Positions 13,231 to 19,311 of a stretch of 21,160 nucleotides of DNA are shown here, piece by piece. The notes beneath the pieces were generated by a model that did not search any database, was not told where the DNA came from, and saw only the letters and a program-made list of their open reading frames with translations. Source of the stretch: DASZHC01 sp035938215 (GTDB taxonomy: Bacteria; Verrucomicrobiota; Verrucomicrobiia; Chthoniobacterales; JAFAMB01); contig DASZHC010000029.1 in assembly GCA_035938215.1 (NCBI GenBank), positions 1 through 21,160 of the forward strand. Reading direction: 5' to 3'. The position numbers were made by a program, and so were the translations under genes. The first letter of the stretch is position 1; every line of letters begins with the position of its first letter.

Positions 13231-14586
13231 ATGTCCGAGCTCCACGTTATCAGGGCGCCCAAGATTGAGGCAGAGATACGCGTGCCCGGCGACAAGAGCA
13301 TGACTCATCGCGCTGTGTTGCTTGCCGCGATGTCCAATGGCACTTGTGTCGTCAGAGGTTTTCTCCCGAGCCAGGACTGCCAGTGCACGGTCCGCGCGAT
13401 GCAGGCACTCGGAATTCCAATCGAACAGCCCGAAGAAACAACATTAATAGTCCAGGGCCAGCGAGGGCATTTCACGGCCCCTACGGCAAACATTGACTGC
13501 GGCAATTCGGGAACCTTAATGCGTTTGCTCTGTGGAGTTCTGGCCCCGCAACCTTTCGAAGCGACGTTGGTCGGGGACGAGTCGCTTTCTTCGCGACCGA
13601 TGCGTCGCGTGGCCGAACCGCTAACGAAAATGGGTTGCACGATAAAGGCTGCGGGCCCCGGGGGGACCGCTCCCCTAACGATTCGCGGCACCGCCCTCAG
13701 TCCCATTCGTTATGAATTGCCGGTTGCCAGTGCGCAGGTGAAAAGTGCGATCCTGTTTGCTTCAATGAGAACACCGGGCAAAACGACCATTATCGAACCG
13801 GTTGCGACCAGGGATCATACCGAGCGAATGATGTCCTATTTTCTGGTGCGTTCGCAGCGCGAAAAGGTCGGAAACGGATATTCAATATCCATGTACGGGG
13901 ACCAAGTGCCGGAGTCGAGGGATTTCACAGTTCCCGGAGATATCTCAAGTGCCGCTTTCTGGCTTGTAGCGGCGGCTGCTCAAGAGGATTCGGATTTACT
14001 GGTTCGCGATGTGGGACTGAACGGGACTCGAACCGGGATTCTTTCGATCCTGCTGCGCATGGGCGCAAGAGTTCGAGAAGTCATCGAGGACTGCGATCAG
14101 GTTGAGCCTAGAGGAGAAATTCGAATTCAAGGCGGGAGGCTTCGAGGAACTGTGATCGAGGGAAGCGAGATTGCGAATGTCGTTGATGAGATCCCCGTTC
14201 TTGCGGTTGCCGGCGCTCTGGCTCAGGGAAAGACGGTTATCCGCGATGCGAAAGAGTTGCGCTTTAAAGAGACGGACCGGTTGAGCGCGATTGCGACAAA
14301 TCTTACGGCTATGGGCGTGGAAGTGGTCGAGTTCGAGGATGGTTTGGAGATCTATGGCGGAGCACCCTTGATGGGGGCGAGACTGAAGAGTTTCGGTGAT
14401 CACCGAATCGCAATGGCTTTTGCAATCGCTGGTTTCTTTGCGGATCAAGAAACGATCATTGAAGATACGGACTGCGTCGCAACCTCGTATCCGGGCTTCG
14501 ACAAACAGTTGGAGAGCTTTCTGACGCCGGAGGAAAATTCACCGACGCCTGTGATCAACCCGGCGGACATTTTGGAGCGGCATTGA
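13231..14586 (+). CDS. aroA: 3-phosphoshikimate 1-carboxyvinyltransferase (EPSP synthase)
   Basis: Sixth step of the shikimate pathway: joins PEP to shikimate-3-phosphate, cytoplasmic; 451 aa, normal length. Seen: PGDKSMTHRA (residues 19-28) with K22, S23 and R27, DCGNSGTLMRLLCGVLA (89-105), GDESLSSRPM (115-124), the S3P-binding SAQVKSAILF (167-176), VVDEIP (318-323) with catalytic D320, LRFKETDR (343-350) and GDHRIAMA (389-396). The GNSGT-x-xRL-x-x-G form is that of class II (Bacillus-like) enzymes rather than the GNAGTA class I form. Start: ATG at 13231, 6 nt after the tyrA remnant. The stop overlaps the start of cmk, so aroA-cmk-plsC is one translationally coupled operon. The last ~20 residues are a non-conserved tail. 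Confidence 0.96.
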   Translation: MSELHVIRAPKIEAEIRVPGDKSMTHRAVLLAAMSNGTCVVRGFLPSQDCQCTVRAMQALGIPIEQPEETTLIVQGQRGHFTAPTANIDCGNSGTLMRLLCGVLAPQPFEATLVGDESLSSRPMRRVAEPLTKMGCTIKAAGPGGTAPLTIRGTALSPIRYELPVASAQVKSAILFASMRTPGKTTIIEPVATRDHTERMMSYFLVRSQREKVGNGYSISMYGDQVPESRDFTVPGDISSAAFWLVAAAAQEDSDLLVRDVGLNGTRTGILSILLRMGARVREVIEDCDQVEPRGEIRIQGGRLRGTVIEGSEIANVVDEIPVLAVAGALAQGKTVIRDAKELRFKETDRLSAIATNLTAMGVEVVEFEDGLEIYGGAPLMGARLKSFGDHRIAMAFAIAGFFADQETIIEDTDCVATSYPGFDKQLESFLTPEENSPTPVINPADILERH

Positions 14587-15257
14587 GATCCGGTCCCGAG
14601 TTTTCGGTTGTTGCGATTGATGGGCCGGCCGCTTCTGGAAAAAGCACGGTCGCGCGTTGTCTCGCGCGACGACTTGGCTTTTCTTACATCAATAGCGGAG
14701 CGCTTTATCGTGCAGTCGCATGGCTGGCCTGCGAACATGAACTTCCGCTCAACGAGTCGTCCGCGATTTATTCTCGAATACGGGATTCGGCTTTCGAACT
14801 CAAACTGAACAACAGAGAGTTGTTTATCCGGATCGATGGAATTGACCCCGGGCCGCGTTTACGGGATGAGGAGGTGAACAGGACAGTTTCACCCGTCTCT
14901 GCGATTCCTGAGGTGCGAGGGTTTCTGGTGGCTCATCTCCGGGAATTTCTCACGATGGATAACCTGGTGATGGAAGGACGTGACATCGGTTCGATGGTTT
15001 TTCCTGATACACCTTATAAATTTTATATCGATGCGTCCCTTGAAGTGAGAGCGCATCGCCGGGCAGCGCAGGGGCACAGCGACGATCTTTTCTTCCGGGA
15101 TCGGGTCGACTCTTCCCGGCGTACGTCACCACTTATTATTGCGGAGGACGCCCACGTGATCGATAGTTCTTCTTTGACGATAGATGGTGTCGTCGGTGAA
15201 ATCATTGGAAGATTGAAGATTGAAGGGCTTCCGGCTGCTCTTCGTCTCGATTCATGA
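14583..15257 (+). CDS. cmk: Cytidylate kinase
   Basis: Phosphorylates CMP/dCMP to the diphosphates with ATP, in the cytoplasm; 224 aa. Seen: Walker A in AIDGPAASGKST (residues 11-22), FSYINSGALYRAVA (33-46) in the CMP-binding region, EGRDIGSMVFPD (131-142), and the lid and base region RDRVDSSRRTSPL (172-184) with EDAHVIDSSSLTID. Start: TTG at 14583 overlaps the aroA stop as TTGA; no ATG or GTG gives a complete P-loop. It overlaps plsC by ATGA. The aroA-cmk order recurs in many bacteria. Confidence 0.95.
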   Translation: MRSGPEFSVVAIDGPAASGKSTVARCLARRLGFSYINSGALYRAVAWLACEHELPLNESSAIYSRIRDSAFELKLNNRELFIRIDGIDPGPRLRDEEVNRTVSPVSAIPEVRGFLVAHLREFLTMDNLVMEGRDIGSMVFPDTPYKFYIDASLEVRAHRRAAQGHSDDLFFRDRVDSSRRTSPLIIAEDAHVIDSSSLTIDGVVGEIIGRLKIEGLPAALRLDS

Positions 15258-15868
15258 AGCCGCTTTACTGGGTCTGCTACACATCTGCCGGCCTTATTGC
15301 GAGGACCGTTTTCAGTTACCGCGCCTTCGGCCAGGAAAACATTATTGAAGAGGGGCCGGCGATCATGGCTGCAAATCATCAGAGCTATCTTGATCCTCCA
15401 CTGATTGGGATTACCTGCCGGAATGAACTCTACTTTCTGGCTCGCAAAACTCTCTTTGAAAAAAAATTGCTGGGACCTCTGATCTCACGTGTTAATGCGC
15501 TGCCGGTCGACCTTTCACGCGGCGATTTAACCGCTGTCCGGGCGATTATCAATCTGCTGAAGGAGGGCCACCGAACCGTTATTTTTCCTGAGGGAACCAG
15601 ATCCAGGGACGGAAAAATTCAACCGGCGCGACCCGGAATCGGAATGATAATAGCCAAAACGCTTGTACCTGTGGTTCCGATGCGCATCTTTGGTTCGTTC
15701 GAGGCATGGCCAAAGGGTGGAAAGATAACACCCCATCGAGTGACGGTGGCAGTCGGCAAACCGATCCGCTTTGCCAAAGAAGATTTTGCCGAGAACAACC
15801 GGGAAACCTACCAAAAGATCAGCGAGCGAGTCCTAGCGACGATCGCGGCCATCCAGAGACCCGATTAA
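15254..15868 (+). CDS. plsC: 1-acylglycerol-3-phosphate acyltransferase
   Basis: Membrane-associated acyltransferase that makes phosphatidic acid from lysophosphatidic acid; 204 aa. Seen: the acyltransferase HX4D motif in ANHQSYLDPP (H42, D47), the glycerol-phosphate site FPEGTRSRDG (residues 111-120) and the late PVVPM block (139-143). The short hydrophobic N-terminus (YWVCYTSAGLIARTVF) may anchor it in the membrane. Start: ATG at 15254 overlaps the cmk stop. Last gene of the operon; its stop codon is followed immediately by heptamer array H5. Confidence 0.93.
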   Translation: MKPLYWVCYTSAGLIARTVFSYRAFGQENIIEEGPAIMAANHQSYLDPPLIGITCRNELYFLARKTLFEKKLLGPLISRVNALPVDLSRGDLTAVRAIINLLKEGHRTVIFPEGTRSRDGKIQPARPGIGMIIAKTLVPVVPMRIFGSFEAWPKGGKITPHRVTVAVGKPIRFAKEDFAENNRETYQKISERVLATIAAIQRPD

Positions 15869-15936
15869 GAAGACAGAAGACAGAAGACAGAATCGGAATC
15901 CCCGAACCTAAAACTCCAAACTTCGAACCCCAGCGG
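15869..15936 (+). repeat. Composite heptamer array H5
   Basis: Begins at the base after the plsC TAA: GAAGACA x3 (15869-15889), GAATCG, GAATCCC, then loosely phased AACCT/ACTCC/AACTTC units and GAACCCC. It fills the whole gap between the convergent plsC and jag genes, so any transcription terminator for either gene would have to lie in it; no hairpin with a T-run is visible. Confidence 0.88.
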
Positions 15937-15938
15937 CG

Positions 15939-16385
15939 TCAGGCCTTGCGTCTGCGCTGAATTGTGATGCGCTTTATGCGGGCATCATCGTTGGGACTGA
16001 AACTCATGACATCCGGATTGTCTTTCAAGGTGTTGTGAACGATCCGGCGATCGTAGGAATTCATGGGTTCCAGTTTCACTGGCCGGCCCGAAATACGAAC
16101 AGTATCTGCTACCTGGCGAATGCGTTGCCGGAGCCTGTCATCGCGCATGGCTCGCCAATGCGCTATATCAACTTGAACCCGAGGCGCATTTCGGTCGTTT
16201 GTCTGAAGAATTCGATTCAAGAGAAACTGCAAATCCTCCAGCGTTTCTCCCTCGTGACCAATCAATGCGTCGCTCTCTGCTGTAAAAACCTGGAGTTGAC
16301 GACCGTTCTCTGTTTCGACTTCCTGGATTTCCGCCACAAAGCCGAGATAACCGAGCATCGTATCTAGTATCTCCTTGGCTTCCAT
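15939..16385 (-). CDS. jag: KH-R3H RNA-binding protein, Jag/KhpB-like
   Basis: Single-stranded nucleic-acid binding protein, 148 aa. It lacks the Jag-N domain of Firmicutes homologues. Seen: a KH type II domain with LIGHEGETLEDLQFLLNRIL (residues 41-60), where GHEG fills the GxxG loop, and an R3H domain ending in MNSYDRRIVHN (108-118) with R114 and H117. The basic end RITIQRRRKA closes the protein. It sits 23 nt after yidC, the classical position. Start: ATG at 16385. Confidence 0.92.
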   Translation of the reverse strand: MEAKEILDTMLGYLGFVAEIQEVETENGRQLQVFTAESDALIGHEGETLEDLQFLLNRILQTNDRNAPRVQVDIAHWRAMRDDRLRQRIRQVADTVRISGRPVKLEPMNSYDRRIVHNTLKDNPDVMSFSPNDDARIKRITIQRRRKA

Positions 16386-16408
16386 TCTTCAGGGGGCACT
16401 TCACGTAC

Positions 16409-18157
16409 TTACCGATAACTTCTCCGTTTCGCAACGGCCGGGCTCTTTGCAACCTTAAGCAATGGAGCATCGGCCTGATTTCTTGTCAGGTACATCTGTG
16501 CGACAAAGAAGAGATTCTGAACCGTCCAGTATAACGCCAGACCAGACGCGTAGTTATAGCAGATGAAAAGGAAAATCAGCGGCATGAACAGAAACATCCG
16601 CTGTTGAGCAGGATCGCCCGTCTTTGGAGTGATGCTCATCTGCCAAAGTTGAGTGGCGGCCATTACCAGCGGCAGGATGTTAATCGGGATGCCCGCGACG
16701 TGGAACACCGTATCCGGCTGCGATAGATCGCGTACCCACAGAAAGGAGCTATTGCGCAGCTCAATCGCCTTGTCGAGCATGCCATAAAAGCCAAAGAAGA
16801 TTGGGATCTGAACGAGCATTGGAAGACATCCGCCGAACGGATTAACCCCATATTCCTTGTATAGCTTCATTGTCTCCTGGTTCATCCGCTGAGGGTCATC
16901 CTTATACTTTTCGCGGAGTTCATTCATGATCGGCGAAAGCTTGGCCATCTTTCGCATCGATTTCGTTGCGGCATTCTGGAGCGGCCAGAGAAGGGAGCGA
17001 ATGATGATTGTCATGATGATGATCGCAAGCGCATAGCTCTTGACCCATGCATGCAGCGTATTCATTGCGATCAGCAACATCTCGCTGACCCATTTTGCCC
17101 ATCCGAAATTCATGATTTCAGCCTGTTCATTGGGCAGTTTCGCCAAACGTGTAAACTCCTTCGGGCCGGCATAAATGGCGAGTGAGACGGACTTGCTTTC
17201 GCCCGGAGCCAGACTGAAACCGGGCACCTGCATGGCGCCTTCGATCGCCCTGAAAGGCGCCTGGCCATCCTCGGTTGGTAGATCGACCGGAACGGCCCAA
17301 ACCTGGGTTCCGGTTACTTCCTGGGGAGCCAGAATCGTGGCAAAGTACTGGTTGCTTACCGCGGCCCAAAGAATCCTGTCCGCGGTCGTGACGTATACGT
17401 CCCTGGGGCCGCTTGTCTGGAATATGCCAAACAACTTGCCGGGATCGAAGTAGTTAACTGAAATCGAATTGAATTTGCCGTCACGATACCAGTCAAACTG
17501 CGTTGCAAATATGCGGTCAGTGCGATGAATCGGTTCTGCCGCACCTGCGCTGACGAAATATCCCGGCGTCTCGAACGTTGCGTTACCTTTGTTCGCGAAG
17601 TCGATAAGAAGCTTAATCTGATATTCGTCTTTGAGCCCGGCTTGTTTCGCGAGCGTGTAAACTTTTGTAATCTCCAGGCCCTCCGCTGTCGTCCGTTTAA
17701 GGGTCGCTGTTCCCGAACCTGGATTCGTAGAAAGCTCGTATCCGGAATCATGCCAATCTCTTGGATTTTGCGTGATCGCACCAATTGCCGTTGTGCGGTC
17801 GGTGTTCAGTCGCACGAAATTCCCCTGTTCGGCGCTATGCTGAAGCAGCGAAACCGTTGAGAGTCCTCCGCGATTGTTTGAGAACCACAGCTCGGCCACG
17901 TCGCTTTTCAGGGTCGCAACCTGGTCGGGAACCGAGGAGACTTTCGCGGAGAGATCTTGAGCGGGTGAAGCGGCCGCCGCAGGAGGCGCCGGGCTCGACG
18001 TCTGGGATGACGGGGTGGGGGTCGCCTGTGCAGCTAAAAGTGCCTGCTGTTGCGAATACTTTGCTCGCGCTTCGGCCATCTGGTGCTGCTGCCAATACAT
18101 CGACGCGAGAAGACCTATCGCGGCGATTATAACTGCGATCCAACCTGTGCGATCCAT
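16409..18157 (-). CDS. yidC: Membrane protein insertase YidC
   Basis: Inserts and folds inner-membrane proteins, alone or with SecYEG; 582 aa. Seen: an N-terminal transmembrane anchor (about residues 6-20), an Ala/Pro/Gln-rich linker (about 25-68), a large periplasmic beta domain (about 85-345), then the conserved core: TM2 at about 372-392 with the hydrophilic-groove Arg in IIIRSLLWPLQ (R387), the cytoplasmic hairpin KMAKLSPIMNELREKYKDDP (403-422), NPFGGCLPMLVQIPIFFGFY (439-458) and later helices around 491-507 and 521-558. The C-terminus is basic (AKRRSYR), as expected for ribosome contact. The presence of the periplasmic domain marks a Gram-negative-type YidC. Start: ATG at 18157, 12 nt after yidD. 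Confidence 0.96.
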   Translation of the reverse strand: MDRTGWIAVIIAAIGLLASMYWQQHQMAEARAKYSQQQALLAAQATPTPSSQTSSPAPPAAAASPAQDLSAKVSSVPDQVATLKSDVAELWFSNNRGGLSTVSLLQHSAEQGNFVRLNTDRTTAIGAITQNPRDWHDSGYELSTNPGSGTATLKRTTAEGLEITKVYTLAKQAGLKDEYQIKLLIDFANKGNATFETPGYFVSAGAAEPIHRTDRIFATQFDWYRDGKFNSISVNYFDPGKLFGIFQTSGPRDVYVTTADRILWAAVSNQYFATILAPQEVTGTQVWAVPVDLPTEDGQAPFRAIEGAMQVPGFSLAPGESKSVSLAIYAGPKEFTRLAKLPNEQAEIMNFGWAKWVSEMLLIAMNTLHAWVKSYALAIIIMTIIIRSLLWPLQNAATKSMRKMAKLSPIMNELREKYKDDPQRMNQETMKLYKEYGVNPFGGCLPMLVQIPIFFGFYGMLDKAIELRNSSFLWVRDLSQPDTVFHVAGIPINILPLVMAATQLWQMSITPKTGDPAQQRMFLFMPLIFLFICYNYASGLALYWTVQNLFFVAQMYLTRNQADAPLLKVAKSPAVAKRRSYR

Positions 18158-18169
18158 TCGGTTAAATAC

Positions 18170-18424
18170 CTATCTGCATTTTTGTTCTATTGCCGGCGGT
18201 ACAGGGTCGTACCCAGAGCCTCCCCAAGGGTGGCATCGACAAATCCGCTTTATACCCATCCAACCTCCGGCGACCCATCCATGAACCTCGACTGCTTCCA
18301 CAAAATACTCCGAACAGGTCGGTCGAAAACGACATCCGCTCCCAGGGCCACCCGTCAACGCCGCAAGGAAAGGCGATACCGTAGACTTATACACTCTGAG
18401 TAAGATCGGGAGGATTCGAACCAT
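18170..18424 (-). CDS. yidD: Membrane protein insertion efficiency factor YidD
   Basis: Small membrane-associated protein (84 aa) thought to assist YidC-dependent insertion. Seen: amphipathic N-terminus ILPILLRVYKSTVSPFL, the invariant CRFRPTCSEYFVEAV (residues 31-45), HG-x-x-x-G, and the C-terminal RCHPWGGSGYDPVPP (63-77). Start: ATG at 18424 lies inside rnpA, so the two genes overlap by 38 nt in different frames; this compact arrangement is usual for the locus. Confidence 0.94.
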   Translation of the reverse strand: MVRILPILLRVYKSTVSPFLAALTGGPGSGCRFRPTCSEYFVEAVEVHGWVAGGWMGIKRICRCHPWGGSGYDPVPPAIEQKCR

Positions 18425-18800
18425 GAGGCTTTGACCCTAAAATAGAGGCGCGCTTGGCGAGTCGCAACCAGTCTCGTTCAAGCTCCTGGTAAGAGGCATA
18501 AGCACTCGAAGCCCGAGCTATAGTAACGACCCAATGACCCTCCCTGAGCTGATGTTGATTTAACCTGAATATTTCCCTAATCCTCCGGCGGATCCGATTC
18601 CGAAGAACTGCCTTTCCTAGTCGCTTCGTTGTTACTATTCCTATTTTCGACGGGAATTCGGTCTCGCGGTAGAGCACCGCCATGATGAGATGTGTTCCAA
18701 TCCAGGTTTTTCCGAATGCTCTTACCAGTTTGAACTCGGCGGCACGCTGCAGACGGGACGAACGCGAAAACCGAAACGCTATCCGCCCATGGCGGACCAT
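18387..18800 (-). CDS. rnpA: Ribonuclease P protein component
   Basis: Protein subunit of RNase P, which matures tRNA 5' ends with the catalytic RNA; 137 aa. Seen: RLQRAAEFKLVRAFGKTW near the start, GIVTTKRLGKAVLRNRIRRR (residues 54-73) including the RNR signature that binds the P RNA, and a helical end (ELERDWLRLAKRA). Strongly basic. Start: ATG at 18800 is the first available and is 8 nt after the rpmH stop. The C-terminal ~20 residues are non-conserved and are read in the overlap with yidD. Confidence 0.94.
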   Translation of the reverse strand: MVRHGRIAFRFSRSSRLQRAAEFKLVRAFGKTWIGTHLIMAVLYRETEFPSKIGIVTTKRLGKAVLRNRIRRRIREIFRLNQHQLREGHWVVTIARASSAYASYQELERDWLRLAKRASILGSKPHGSNPPDLTQSV

Positions 18801-18808
18801 AATCTCTC

Positions 18809-18982
18809 TCAGGCCTCGGTATGTCGGACGAACGGGATTTCAACTCCCTCGGGGACAAGCCGTCTTCGCCCGCGTTGACGTCGCCGGGCTAAAATCGCTC
18901 TTCCACCCTTTGTTTTCATGCGCGCGCGGAACCCAAACTGGCGCTTTCGCGTGCGTTTTGAAGGCTGATAAGTTCTCTTCAT
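18809..18982 (-). CDS. rpmH: 50S ribosomal protein L34
   Basis: Ribosomal protein L34, 57 aa: MKRTYQPSKRTRKRQFGFRA, then RMKTKGGRAILARRRQRGRR and RLVPEGVE. The family is usually about 44-47 residues, so the last ~10 (EIPFVRHTEA) are an extension running nearly into rnpA. Start: ATG at 18982 gives the canonical MKRTYQPS; the frame is open upstream to 19015, but that segment overlaps the promoter. It heads the rpmH-rnpA-yidD-yidC-jag cluster. dnaA, often upstream in other bacteria, is not present here. Confidence 0.95.
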   Translation of the reverse strand: MKRTYQPSKRTRKRQFGFRARMKTKGGRAILARRRQRGRRRLVPEGVEIPFVRHTEA

Positions 18983-19014
18983 ACGGCAAAATCCTGGAAC
19001 GCCCAGAGTCGGCA

Positions 19015-19042
19015 AGGTTATTCAGGGGAGAGAGATTGTCAA
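19015..19042 (-). promoter_or_regulatory. Putative sigma-70-type promoter of the rpmH cluster
   Basis: On the minus strand a perfect TTGACA (19042-19037) is followed after 16 nt by TAACCT (19020-19015), a weak -10 matching three of six positions. Transcription would start about 25 nt upstream of the rpmH ATG. It is supported by position and a consensus -35 only. Confidence 0.5.
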
Positions 19043-19052
19043 CCGTCGGAGG

Positions 19053-19094
19053 GAACGGCGAACGTCGAAGTGTGAACTGTGAACTCCGAACGAC
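19053..19094 (+). repeat. Short heptamer array H6
   Basis: Six units in exact phase: GAACGGC, GAACGTC, GAAGTGT, GAACTGT, GAACTCC, GAACGAC. They are degenerate but keep the GAA start every 7 nt. It sits about 10 bp upstream of the rpmH promoter -35. Confidence 0.85.
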
Positions 19095-19311
19095 CGTAGG
19101 CGATGGCCTCCTAGCCGTCGGGCGAATCAAGACCTGCGTAACTGCGGATTTTTGCAACCGAAGAGAGTCATCGCGCGGAGGCCACGGACGTCACAGAGGA
19201 TGTTTTACCATAACTCGTCATTGCGCTGTTTCCGTTTTTTCGTGGAGAGTACAGGCTTGACTTCCCTATCCATCGGTGCCCAGCATTGGCTTTATCAAGC
19301 GGTAAATCGTC
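19095..19311. other. Intergenic region between the rpmH promoter and the RND remnant
   Basis: No gene recognised. It includes CCACGGACGTCACAGAGGATG (19182-19202), which resembles in style the CACAGATTTCACAGAT insert of array H2, followed by sequence that replaces the missing 5' end of the RND transporter gene. Confidence 0.4.

Noticed and set aside
15869..15938. Rho-independent terminator between the convergent plsC and jag genes
   Set aside because: Only heptamer units are present; no stable hairpin with a T-run on either strand.
18401..18425. tRNA 3' half on the minus strand (GGTTCGAATCCTCCCGATC)
   Set aside because: It resembles a T-loop, but there is no matching 5' acceptor arm or D/anticodon arm upstream, and the DNA is fully explained by the rnpA/yidD overlap.
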